Below are positions 34,030 through 46,143 of a stretch of DNA of 64,000 nt, piece after piece. The stretch comes from Cannabis sativa (taxonomy: Eukaryota; Streptophyta; Magnoliopsida; Rosales; Cannabaceae), in NCBI RefSeq assembly GCF_029168945.1, contig NC_083604.1, forward strand, positions 7,308,812 to 7,372,811, in the 5' to 3' direction. The notes under the pieces are model-generated. The model made no database searches. It saw only the letters and a list, made by a program, of their open reading frames with translations, and was not told where the DNA came from. The stretch's first letter is position 1; each line of letters starts with the position of its first letter. A program made the position numbers and the translations under genes.

Positions 34030-37000
34030 CTACCTTTTTACTGTTGAACTCTGGATATTTGGAGTGGCATTCTCGTGTGCGTTATTCTTCTGAAAGCGTG
34101 AAGCGAGTGACCGAATAGTTGGTCGGTTATTTTCAACACACTTCGAGTTTTCTTTATTGTCTGAAGACTGAGAAGTTGCATCACAGATTTTGTTGGGAGT
34201 TGCCAATCTTCCAAGAGTAGGTGATCTAGGTTGTCTCAAAGGGATCTGACTCATAGGAAAGACATTTGTTCTTATGTTATTAAAGCAATAATAGGGTAAA
34301 AATTGAGTGACCAAAGGCTGAAATTAGATATTAAGTCAACAGAATGACAATGTATTTCATATTGAGTGAAAAAAAAAGCAACTACCTTTTTAATATGACC
34401 AGTTGGCAATTGCGATGCAGAACACAGATCTTCATTTGGTTTGCTTTTTAACAAAGTGCTCTGCCGCACTTTCATAACATCATGTGATGTTTTTCCCTGC
34501 ATATTTTCAAGATGCACCAATTTACAAACTCATATCGAACAAGTTTATGTAAACAATTTGAAATTTATCATGACACCCCATGAGTTTATGATTATAGCAT
34601 GAATGTCGCTAGTCTTAGTCATCACAGCGGGACTCACATGGGAGCAGCACCTCAGTGAGTTGCCCAAATTCATTACTCATACATACCTGAGCCGAGCTAA
34701 TCCTCTCACAGCTCAACATTTACTGAACTCTCAGTCAGCCCCTTCTAAAGACTACATAGATGGGAGAAATTTAACACTCTAGATCAAGTGACTAATCAAA
34801 TTGACTTGACAGTCTTGATTTATTTTTCTCAATACACATTCACATTGTTGAAAGAACTGAAACCCCCTAACGCATATCTACATTTGTGAGTTGTTATCCT
34901 TCTCAACTGAACCAGATAGGCCAATTGGAATTTGTATCATGAAATGGTCTCACAAATGAGCATGGAATGAAAGTTATGCTACAAACCTGGAATCTTGTCT
35001 GTTGACGCTTCTTTTCAGCCTCATCTGCATTTCTTTTTTCTTCGAGCTTCTCATAGAACTGGAAATAGAAAATCACCAATTAAGAAGAAGAAGTAAGCAT
35101 AATTGTAAACAACAGCTATTATCACAAGGAGTAATTATGTGAACAAAAGAAACGTATAGACTATAATCTTGCCTCTTTTCGTTTTGCTGCTCTTTCATCA
35201 CTTTTGAATCTGAAAGGAGATGTTATAATAGAAGGCTGTGATTTGCTTCCTCTCCCACCAGAAGATTTTGAGTTGCTGCCACATAAACATTTTTTCAGGA
35301 AAACTAAATAAGTAAAGAAAATCATGAGTACACCTCTGAGGGAATTCTCATAGGGAATATAATATCATAAAAAACTAGAGAACAAGCGGGATTATAGGAA
35401 CAAGTGACAAGAAAAAATCTTACTTTGGCGAGAGGCAATTCTGCTTACGATCTAATGTTGTTCCTTCAGCAACTGATTTATTTAGTATTGCTTTACTACT
35501 GTATGTTACATTAACATGTCAGTCTGAATATAATAGTGCATGTGCACAAAGTAATAAAGGATTGACTTGGAAGTTTGAAACATTGATTAAACACTTATCA
35601 TAGTAGAAAGTTTGATACCTTCTATTTTCAGACTTGAGGTTTGGTGGTCTCTTTACTACTCCATTTACAGAAGCCTGAAGTTGGCAAGGTGAACTAGTCT
35701 CAATAAATAGATAATGCCACAAACACTTGTGCAAAACATACAAAAACGCACACACACACAACAAAAAGAAAGAAAGAAAAATTGCAATGGAGATTATTTG
35801 ATGAGAAAGTAAGTACCTTTGTTTTTATTTGTGAAGTTGAACTAGCTGCAAACAACTTGGGTGAAGCTGTTAAATCTTTCGAGCTTATGATCTTTTGTCT
35901 AAAGGGTGAAGCTGTTAAATCTTTCGAGCTTATGATCTTTTGTCTAAAGGGTGAAACAGGTTTACTATTTTCACCAGTGCAAGAAGAAAAGTGAATCGAC
36001 ATATGGATTGATTTTGCACTTTTTTTGTCAACCAAATCTTGCATGAAATTCTTACACCTTGAAGCAAGATTGTTTCCATTTCTTGTTTTTATAGGGGTCA
36101 CTTGTTTGGATGATGTCCTTGGGGAAGAGTTGGCCAGCTTTTGTTTGCTCGTTGAAGCTGTAATATTCTGACAAACAACATCCTGCATTTTCAAAGAGAT
36201 TATTATGTTTAAATCCCAACTAAAAACAAAATCTACATGCTAACAAAGGAGAAAACAAATTCAATTTTCTTTTTCTTTACCTGACTGTGCATATTTACTT
36301 CATTCTTCTCAGATAGATTTGGAATTTCAATTGGATTACAACTCCCCACGGAACATTCCTTTTCATCCCTATCCACACACGAATTAGACTCAGTTTCATT
36401 GGTACAATAATCAGTATTTTGAACATCAATTTCCAGCAGATCATCCACAAGGCTCTCTCTTTTTTCAAATTCAGAATCCATAGAAGAGACATTGCAGTTC
36501 TTCTCCTCATTTACTACCGACTCTGTGACAGCTTCATAAGTTGTTTCAACATTTGCAGCCTCAAGCAACGCCGCAGCTCTTTCAGCAGCCTTTTTCTTAT
36601 AATGCGCCTCGAAATAGGCTTTCTTCTCAGCAACAGAACCAGGTTTAGAGTATCTCTCAACTTCTTCTAAGTAGCGATTTTGAGTGAAAGCTGACCACTT
36701 CTCCCAGGCCAGGGGTTCTGACATAAACCTCCCGAAAGAGATTGATTCTCCTAGCACACGACATGGATCACCCTGCAATCAATCATAAATACACTTGCTC
36801 AAAAATGAATCAAAATCAAGTCTTCAACTAATTAAACACACAGATAAAAACAAATACAATATGGTAAACACAGTAATTAAATTATTCTTCCAAAAAAAAA
36901 AAAACAGAGAGAGGGAAATACCAATTACATAAAAATCTCATCAAGTTTTTTGCTGTTTATCCTAAACAAAATTGTGAGGTAGAAATAACAGAGGTAATTA

Positions 37001-37601
37001 TACCATGTAGATCAATCAATCAAAAGCTGAACTTGTTAAAACACCAGGTGCACAGGACAAAAAAAATTCTACATTTACATTTGGTGTTCATCTTGGTCCC
37101 CTGTGGCTTTAAGTATGGAAATTGGGTAAAAGAAACTAAGAGAATTGGTTTAACGAATATATAAAATTTGTTAGAATAAAATGATAATCCTTTATCAAAA
37201 ATGAAAAATGATTATCTTTCAACTATATCCAAAACAAAAAATAAAACCATCCCAATTCAGTAACTAACTAAAGGTCGTATCCGAGATTCGGTTCCTCACG
37301 AACTGAAAGGAGATAACAGAAAACTGAGTGGAAGTTCACAGCAGCCATTTTTAACCCATTATCTACCTCCATTACAGAAGCAGTTATACTTTTGCTAAAA
37401 AAAAAGCTATATTTCTATTTTTCAGCAACCAAACTAACCTAACCGTAAAGGGATTTTCTTTAAAGAAAAAATCCTAAAAGAATTTCTATTAAAATAACAA
37501 TGAAAGATTACACAATAGTACTGGAAACTGACCTCTTTTGGTTCACGAGAACTCTCAGAAGGAGAAGAGAACGATCTTCTCAGAAATGCAGATTCACCCA
37601 T
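34030..37601 (-). CDS. TPX2-family microtubule-associated protein, WVD2-like (WDL7-like)
   Basis: Nine exons on the minus strand: 37533-37601, 36281-36772, 35817-36182, 35619-35674, 35424-35498, 35173-35275, 34987-35058, 34386-34496 and 34030-34245. They join in frame to 519 residues. The N-terminus (MGESAFLRRSFSSPSESS) is followed by a conserved block, GESISFGRFMSEPLAWEKWS. The TPX2 domain begins near residue 374 (SPFRFKSDERAAKRKE, then FYEKLEEK) and ends with KKIPLRQPRSPTLGR. Ser/Lys-rich flanks are typical. Known family role: binding and organising cortical microtubules during directional cell growth. The intron after RKE uses a GC donor (AG-GCAAGA). Exon 3 contains a perfect 45-base duplication that adds 15 residues. 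The last acceptor (34245) was chosen because it restores KKIPLRQP; an in-frame alternative at 34317 would add 24 residues. Confidence 0.88.
35861..35950 (-). repeat. Perfect 45-base tandem duplication inside an exon of the WVD2-like gene
   Basis: 35861-35905 and 35906-35950 are identical and keep the frame. The protein therefore has PFRQKIISSKDLTAS twice in succession. Confidence 0.9.
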
Positions 37602-38398
37602 GTTCTTTCTTTACAGTTTTAAATGATTTCTGAGCCCTTTAAAGTTAGTAACTTTCAGACGCTCCCTTCTCCACAAGAAAAACCCTTGAAGGGTTTTGTC
37701 TAAAACAAACAACTCTTTAAAGGGTGAATCACAAGAGGCTCCTTCTTGGGTCCATTTCACAGTTGAGATGACACTCAAAGAAGAAAAGGAAAAGAACAGA
37801 GCTTTTTATATGTGTTATGAGTTTTCTACTCAGCTTTTAACCAATGAAAAAGAAAGAAAGATGAAAGTTTCAACTTTCGAATGGAATAGAGTGGAATGTG
37901 ACTGTGTGAGCGTGAAACTGTGAATTAAAATAAAATATTGAGAGAAAAAAATAAATAAAAATGGAGTCTTTAAATCTCAACGTCTAGTTTCTTTTTGTTT
38001 TAAATGGAGTTGAGTGTGAGTGAGAAACTGATATATGCAAGGAATCTAATTAAAGGCTTTAATTTGATTAGGTCAATTCTTTTAATGGATTTTATTAGGT
38101 CATTTAAATTCGGAACCACAAGCAAAATTGTCCAAATTAATAAACATCATTTCCACAACGGCTATATTCTTTCCTATGATTAGTATTGCGTGGCTACTTT
38201 ACTATCTCATGCTCATTTGACTTTTCTAGACACATATGCTCATCAATTTTCAATTCATCATGAAGCAAAACCAAAGCCCACATTTTATTCAGCCTGACAT
38301 AAAGATTCGGTTATAAAATTCTAAGTATGAAAATTGCAATATTAGTCCACAAAAATTCTAGTTTGATCTTCAAGTTTAAAAATTAGCATTAACAGTGG
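37602..38398 (-). other. Upstream region of the WVD2-like gene
   Basis: Probable 5' untranslated region and promoter of the minus-strand gene. The frame at 37696-37923 is unsupported by any motif. Nothing else is recognised. Confidence 0.4.
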
Positions 38399-39054
38399 GG
38401 GTGTTCACTAAGTATCCGATCCAATCAAATCCGCACGATCCAATTCAATCCAATCCGCAAAATGTGGATATTCGCACTTGTGCAGATTGGATTGGATTGA
38501 AAAATCCAAAATCCGCACTTGTGCGGATTGGATGTTCTTTGACCTCAAAAAGTAACCGATCCAATCCAATCCGCACAATTATATATATTTTTATAAAATT
38601 ATAATATATAATATATATATATATATTAATTTTTTAGTAATATTAAAAAAAAGATACAAACTTCTAATTTCTTAATCTTTTTTAGTAATATATTGAGTTG
38701 GTATATTTTATTTGTTTTATAATAAAGAACACACAAAAAAAAAACAATAGTCTTTTTTAGTACATAAATATTGACATATATGTATATTGGTTTGATTTAT
38801 ATATAAATAGAGATGGAAATAGATTATTATTGGAGATTAAGAAACAAAAGTCTTTTTTCTTTAATTTTTTCTATAATATATTAAATAATTTATCATTAAA
38901 AAAATAATCGATCTAAAATAACCAATCCAATCCGCACTATTGCGGATTGGATTGGATTGGATTTAAACTGTTATGCGGATCAGATTGGATCCAAAATAGT
39001 GCGGATTTGATGTTGTTTGACCAAAAAAGTGCGGATTGGATTGGATGAACACCC
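38399..39054. repeat. Foldback MITE built of GGATT-type iterations
   Basis: The ends GGGTGTTCAC...GTGAACACCC-like are inverted (left GGGTGTTC at 38399, right GAACACCC ending 39054). Inside both arms CCAATCC/GGATTGG and TGCGGATT motifs are iterated, so each arm can pair at several registers. The AT-rich centre is non-coding. The ORFs at 38395-38604 and 38937-39158 are translations of the arms. Confidence 0.7.
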
Positions 39055-39267
39055 ATAATTAATAGTCTCGAATGTTTCGTAAGTTTGTTACTATTTAGGT
39101 TAACTGATCCGTTTGTATATTTTAATATGTCATGTGTTGAAATATTACTGATCCACATAATAATTTTAATAAAAAATAATTTAAAAAATAAAAAATCATT
39201 AAATCATAAAAACATTATTTTTTTTATTTTATTTTCGTCTTTCTTTTTTCTTCTTCTTTATCTTTTA

Positions 39268-40482
39268 TGTAGGAATTTTATTCCTAATATATCCTACACA
39301 CAGCAAGGAATTAGTCAAAGAAATGGTCAAATCTGACCTTTAAAATCCAGTCAAACCACCTTTGTTGACTCAGCCTTTAAAACCAAAACGACAGCTCACT
39401 AATCTTTGAGCTACAAATCGTTTATCCCAAGAAACCCTAAAAGCAAATATCAAGTATATATATATACTATCTTTATATCATTTAAACACACTCATCCGCC
39501 TCCACTAAGAAAACCCTAGCAGAAGAAAAGTCTCACACGGCTACAGATCCAAAACCAAACAAATAGTTGTCTTCTTTGTTATTCTTCTCTGAAGAATAAT
39601 GATGAACAACCCCTAGCAAACCCAGTTACTAAACCCAGAAATCACCTCTGCCCAGTTCCAATAAATCCCAAACCGAGCCACCTTCTTCGATGTTCTTCTC
39701 TGAAGAACACGAAGAAAATACAACCCAGAAAATAAAAATGAAACCCCAGAAAAATAAATCCCTTAAACCAATTTAAAACTCAACCCAGAAGTCATATAAA
39801 CACATAAACACAATATAGAGAAAAATGCATAAAATTAAAGGAAAGAATGCACCAGAGATTTTATAGAGGTTCCCCAATGAAATCTGGGTACGTCCTCTTC
39901 GAGCTCGCCTTGTTTCACTATGCTTCTTCAAAGTTCAAGAGTTACAAGCATGGATTCCAACTCACAATGGTAAGAGTGGTAATCCGAATATTTTACAGTA
40001 TTTTTCCTTCCTCTCTTTTCTCTCTGTTTTTCTCTCTAATCTCAGTACTAACAGTTTCTCTTTTTCTTTGCATGAACACTCTTCTGGTGATTGGAAATCC
40101 GAACCCTAACATTGGGTTCCAATGCTTATGCCATTGTAAGCATCCTCCAACAAACCCAATCTGTCTCTCCTTTGTCCCTGAAAAACAGATCTCCCTTTTA
40201 TGTGTTCTGCTCTGATTTTGTTGTTTTATTTTTCTGGTGTACTGATCTGGAGTTGTGTTGAAAAATCTTGATCTGATCTGTTGTGATTTTGCCTTTTATA
40301 TATTTTTAGAGGAATACAGGAAAAAGAGTTAATAATAAAGTTTTAAACAAACTTTATTAAATAACTTATAAACCTGTCTAGGTAAATAGAGGCCAGAGGC
40401 CACCTAGTATTTTACTGCTTGTAAACTCTTTGTAAAAATTCTGGTTTGACAGTGTATAGATAATATGGGGTTTACTTCAACA
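39268..40482 (-). repeat. 3' LTR of element 2
   Basis: Starts TGTAGGAATT and ends TTCAACA on the plus strand (1215 bases). A minus-strand TATA box, ATATATAAAAGG, lies near 40290-40305. The ORF at 39847-40215 lies wholly in LTR sequence and is not a gene. Confidence 0.9.
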
Positions 40483-40573
40483 ATTTCCACCTAAACCCCA
40501 TATGAACTGTGCACTGTAGTCTCTGTGTTGTTTGAGTGTAACTGAGGGTCTTAGCTCGAACCCATTAAGGGTT

Positions 40574-43500
40574 TTACCAACCTGTGTCAATCCCCAATAA
40601 GCTTAAGCAAAGCTTAAACTTATTGAGGGACACAACCTTTGTGCCCATGTCTGCTGGATTCACTTCAGTAGGCACTTTGTCTATCCCGATCAGTCCTTGT
40701 GAAACTTTATCCCTGATAAAGTGATATTTGATCTCAATGTGTTTTGTCCTATCATGAAAAACTGGGTTTTTACATAAATAGATGCTGCTCTGACTATCGG
40801 AGTAGATTATAGGTTCCTTTTTCATTAACTTCAGCTCCTCCATAAGCCCTTTTAACCATAGAGCCTCTTTAATAGCTTCTGTAGTAGCTATATATTCAGA
40901 TTCAGTAGTGGACAACGCCACTACTGGCTGTAATTGTACTTTCCAACTAGTACAATTTCCCCCCGTTAAGAAAAAGTAGGCCGAAGTAGATCTTCTAGTG
41001 TCTCTGTCCCCCGCATAATCTGCATCTGTGAACCCTTCGATATTCTGATGTGTTTGGTGACCCTGATAGACTAATCCCAACTTAGATGTACCTTTTAAGT
41101 ATCTCATAAGCCATTTCATGGCTTTCCAATGCTCCTTTCCAGGACTAGACATGAACCTGCTTAGCACACTGATTGCATAAGCAAGGTCAGGTCTAGTACT
41201 AACCATCAAGTACATTATGGACCCCACTGCATTAGAGTAGGGAACATTCGCCATCTCTTCTTGTTCTAACTTGGTCTTAGGGCACATAGATTTAGACATA
41301 AGGTATTGGTTGGTAATCGGTTGTGAAACAACCTTTGAATCTTTCATAGAAAACTTTTCTATGATCTTGTTGATATAGTCTTCCTGATGTAGCATGAGTT
41401 TCCCTTTGCCTCTATCCCTTTGAATGCTGATCCCCAAAATCTTAGTAGCCACACCTATGTCCTTCATTTCAAATTCCGACTTGAGCAAATCCTTGACCTT
41501 GTTGACATTTGACCTCTCCTTGCTAATTATTAGCATATCATCCACATAAAGTAGCAAGTAAGTGACTTTAGTAATTTCCGAACCTTTAAAATACAAACAG
41601 TGGTCATAGTAGCTTCTATTGAACCCTTGTTTGGTCATAAAGGTGTCAAACCGTTTGTTCCATTGTCTCGGGGATTGCTTCAATCCATAAAGAGACTTGT
41701 CAAGCTTGCAAACATGGTCTTCCTTGCCTTTAACCACAAACCCCTTTGGCTGCTCCATATAGATGTCTTCTTCTAGGTCCCCATGTAGAAAAGCCGTGGT
41801 CACATCCATTTGGTCAATCTCCATGTCAAACTGAGTAGCTAGTGCGAGCATCAACCTTATAGTCTTATATTTCACCACCGGTGAGAATATTTCTGTGAAG
41901 TCTATCCCTTCTTTCTGTGTGAACCCCTTTGCCACCAATCTCGCTTTGAACCTTACCGGTTCATCCTCGGTTCTCCCTTCCTTGACTTTGAAAAGCCATT
42001 TGCAAGATACCACACTCTTGCCATCGGGTCTAAGTACAACTCTCCAAGTCTTATTCTTTATGAGAGAGTACATTTCCTCCTTCATTGCTTTCAACCAAGC
42101 CTTGTAGTTTCGGTCTTTGAGTGCTTCTTCATAAGATTGTGGCTCATAGATCTCAGCTTTAAGCTTGCACATATAGGCATAGGCAATACTCTCATCCCAC
42201 ACATTGTAACTGTACTTCTGGTTCGGTTTAGGGACTCTTTTTTCTCTATCTCTTGTAAGCTGATATTCTGTGAGGTCTTCCTGATTCCCGTCTTCCTCAT
42301 CTTGAATTTCATGTTCCACCTGAACTTGTTCCACCTGATTTGGTGCTTCTTGAGGTTCCATTTGAATTGGTTCCACCTGATTTGGATTCGGTTCCACTTC
42401 AGTTGGGCTGGTTTGAGAGACTCCAATAGATGTACCTGCAGGGTTAGTTTCTGTGGAACCTGCATCAAGCTCATTAGTATTTTTACAAGGAAAATCATTT
42501 TCTTGAAAAATCACATCTCTACTAATGAGAGTTTTGAAACCTCCTTTCCCTTTCACCCACAATCTATAGCCCTTTACACCCTCGGGGTAACCCAGAAACA
42601 CGCATTTTAGAGCCCTTGGCTCTAACTTGCCTACACTTTGATGTGCATAAGCCGCACATCCAAAAACTTTCAAATTAGACAAGTCAGGTGGTTTACCAGT
42701 CCACCTTTCTTCAGGGGTTTTACCTTCAATTGCGCTAGAGGGACTTCTGTTGATTAGGTATGTTGCAGTTACAACTGCTTCTCCCCAAAATCCATTTGCG
42801 AGCCCGGCATTGAAAAGCATGCACCTTGCTTTGTTCAATATGGTTCTATTCATCCTTTCAGCAACACCATTTTGTTGAGGAGTTTTTCTCACTCGGGCCC
42901 CATGCCTTTGGATTCCATTGTCTTGACGATAACACGTAAACTCATCATTACAAAATTCTAGGCCATTATCTCGTTCTTAGTGGTTTTCAATTTCGGTTAG
43001 TTAGGTTTTCAACAAGTAATTTCCAATGTACAAATTTTTGAAAAGCCTCATTTTTATGCTTTAACAGATAAACCCAAACCTTCCTAGAATAATCATCAAC
43101 AATAGACAAGAAATAGGCACTACCCCCAAAAGTTAGGGTTTTCTCAGGACCCCACAAATCCGAATGAACATAATCTAAGATGCCTTGTGATTTGTGTGTG
43201 CTAGTTTGAAATTTAAGTCTATGATGCTTTCCTAGTACACAAAATTCACAAAAATCTACCTTGGTTACCTTGTCCTTACCAAGTAGCTTTTGTTCACTCA
43301 TAAGTTGTAGCCCTCTTTCACTGATGTGTCCCAACCTCCTATGCCATAGGATAGCCTTAGTGTCTTCCGTCACATGCTCCTTGGTGTTGTGGCAGCAAGC
43401 TACGGGGCTTCCTTGCAAGTAGTATAGACCACCATTTTTGTGTCCTTTGATGATAGTCATAGAACCTTTTGCCAACTTTATTGTACCTGCCTCAATTTTG

Positions 43501-44702
43501 CTAACAACACCAAGATCATCAAGTACACTAATAGAAATTAAGTTTCTAGATAAATCGGGAACATATCTAACATTAGTTAAGGTTCTAATAATGCCATCAA
43601 ACATTTTAAAATTAATAGAACCTGAACCTTCAATGTTGCATGTTTGGTCATTCCCAAGAATGACTTTGCCCCCTCTAGATTCCCTGTAATCAAACAAATA
43701 AGACTTATTGTTAGTCATGTGAAAAGTACAACCCGAATCAATAATCCAATCATCTTTAAAAGATGATGCAGCCACATAGACATCTCCACTATCATAACCA
43801 TCACTTAGGTTTGCATTTTGATAGTCATTCTTAGCCTTGTTTGATTTGTTTGATTCCTCTTGATGATCTGAATTTTGTTTCCCATTGCTTTTCTTGTAAA
43901 AGTAGCATTCTCTCTTGAAATGCCCTAACTTTCCACAATGGTAGCACCCATTTGGATCTTTAGGACCCTTTGAATTTGACCTCCCTTTGTGATGATGATT
44001 GCTGCCCTTGTGTGAACCCCTACTAGTGCTTGAACCTCTACTAGTGCTTCTACCCTTATTATGCCATGGTTTCTTTTGTCCAGGCCTTCCCCTACTTAGG
44101 TTAACATCCCCATTAGTATGCCCCGGTCTTTCAACCTTCATTTCCAAATCTTTCGATTTCAAAGCTGAGATTACTTCTTCAAGAGTGATCTCAGTTCTCC
44201 CATACTTAATGGCTGTCTTAACCTCCCTGTAGGATTCCGGTAGTGAATTGAGAATTATAATTGCTTGATTCTCATCACTTAAGGCCTCATTTTCCCCCGA
44301 GTTTGCTAACTCAATGTGTAATCTCAAAAACTCATCCAAGTTCTGTTCTAGAGATTTAGATGGACTCATTTTAAAACCAAAGATTCTCTCTTTCAAGTAA
44401 ATCTTGTTGATCAAAGATTTCTTTTGAAATTGCTCTTCCAACTTGTTCCAAATCTTGGCGGGTGTATCTTCCTTGTCAACCAATCTGATTATAGCATCAG
44501 AAAGGTTGAAAATGATCAATCCGGTTGCTGTTTCCAGCAACTCTTCTTGCTGGTCTTTGGTCGTATCACTTGACCATTCCACCGGATCTTTAAGAACCTT
44601 CAACAGCTTGTGTTGAGCCAATAGAGCCCTAATCTTCTTCCTCCAAATACGATAATCACCTGAACCATCAAACTTATCTATATCAACCTTCATGGAACTC
44701 AC
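40574..44702 (-). pseudogene. Gag-pol of element 2, interrupted in the integrase core
   Basis: Minus-strand ATG at 44702 opens 571 codons: UBN2-type gag, SR/RG-rich linker, CCHC knuckle near 43930, protease DSGC near 43740, the HH-CC pre-integrase part (HRRLGHIS near 43350) and the start of integrase. A patch at about 42890-42990 then has several small insertions and deletions relative to element 1. They shift the frame around the catalytic acidic residues (a TDNG-type block survives in the DNA but out of frame). From 42892 a second frame of 772 codons gives the end of integrase, complete RT with YVDDML, and RNase H to 40574. Unless ribosomes bypass the patch, no complete integrase is made. 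The RT and RNase H regions look intact. Confidence 0.9.
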
Positions 44703-44904
44703 AATTGTATATGTATAAAGTTATTTCAAAGAAATTATATATATAATGAGTTTAGAAAAATCCTGGTGTTGTTCTTTGCAATCTTGGTTTTGTGTGTTTG
44801 AATTCTTGCTGGTATGAATGTGAATCTTGATGCTTTCTTGATGATTTCTTTATGCTTTCTTTATGCTTTCTTGATTAATCTTTGCTGCAGATTGTGCCTT
44901 GTTT

Positions 44905-44917
44905 GGCTCTGATACCA
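44905..44917 (-). other. Primer binding site of element 2
   Basis: The complement reads TGGTATCAGAGCC next to the right-hand LTR, identical to that of element 1. Confidence 0.9.
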
Positions 44918-44918
44918 C

Positions 44919-46138
44919 TGTAGGAAATAATTCCCTGAATGTCCCTACACACAGCACAATATTAATCAAAAAGTAATGGTCAAATCTGACCTTTAAAATC
45001 CAGTCAAACCACCTTTGTTGACTCAGCCTTTAAAACCAAAACGACAGCTCACTAATCTTTGAGCTACAAATCGTTTATCCCAATAAACCCTAAAAGCAAA
45101 TATCAAGTATATATATATACTATCTTTATATCATTTAAACACACTCATCCGCCTCCACTAAGAAAACCCTAGCAGAAGAAAAGTCTCACACGGCTACAGA
45201 TCCAAAACCAAACAAATAGTTGTCTTCTTTGTTATTCTTCTCTGAAGAATAATGATGAACAACCCTTAACAAACCCAGTTACTAAACCCAGAAATCACCT
45301 CTGCCCAGTTCCAATAAATCCCAAACCGAGCCACCTTCTTCGATGTTCTTCTCTGAAGAACACGAAGAAAATACAACCCAGAAAATAAAAATGAAACCCC
45401 AGAAAAATAAATCCCTTAAACCAATTTAAAACTCAACCCAGAAGTCATATACACACATAAACACAATATAGAGAAAAATGCAGAAAATTAAAGGAAAGAA
45501 TGCACCAGAGATTTTATAGAGGTTCCCCAATGAAATCTGGGTACGTCCTCTTCGAGCTCGCCTTGTTTCACTATGCTTCTTCAAAGTTCAAGAGTTACAA
45601 GCATGGATTCCAACTCACAATGGTAAGAGTGGTAATCCGAATATTTTACAGTATTTTTCCTTCCTCTCTTTTCTCTCTGTTTTTCTCTCTAATCTCAGTA
45701 CTAACAGTTTCTCTTTTTCTTTGCATGAACACTCTTCTGGTGATTGGAAATCCGAACCCTAACATTGGGTTCCAATGCTTATGCCATTGTAAGCATCCTC
45801 CAACAAACCCAATCTGTCTCTCCTTTGTCCCTGAAAAACAGATCTCCCCTTTTATGTGTTCTGCTCTGATTTTGTTGTTTTATTTTTCTGGTGTACTGAT
45901 CTGGAGTTGTGTTGAAAAATCTTGATCTGATCTGTTGTGATTTTGCCTTTTATATATTTTTAGAGGAATACAGGAAAAAAAGAGTTAATAATAAAGTTTT
46001 AAACAAACTTTATTAAATAACTTATAAACCTGTCTAGGTAAATAGAGGCCAGAGGCCACCTAGTATTTTACTGCTTGTAAACTCTTTGTAAAAATTCTGG
46101 TTTGACAGTGTATAGATAATATGGGGTTTACTTCAACA
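44919..46138 (-). repeat. 5' LTR of element 2
   Basis: Starts TGTAGGAAATAATTCC and ends TTCAACA (1220 bases). Near-identical to the 3' LTR except in the first 65 bases. The ORF at 45500-45925 is LTR sequence. Confidence 0.9.
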
Positions 46139-46143
46139 TTTTA

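Larger units (their letters stand above)
39268..46138 (-). mobile_element. Full-length Tork/TNT1-like copia element (element 2), TSD TTTTA
   Basis: LTRs 39268-40482 and 44919-46138 bound the element, with perfect 5-base duplications TTTTA at 39263-39267 and 46139-46143. The primer binding site is at 44905-44917 (minus strand) and gag-pol spans 44702-40574. By eye the two LTRs differ at only about half a dozen scattered sites apart from their first 65 bases, which suggests a fairly recent insertion. Same family as element 1 (405-6039) in inverted orientation. The one visible coding break lies in the integrase core. Confidence 0.93.

Noticed and set aside
39847..40215. 122-codon frame, repeated at 45500-45925
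   Set aside because: It occurs in both LTRs of element 2 and in no internal region; it is LTR sequence with splice-like and T-rich stretches, not a gene.
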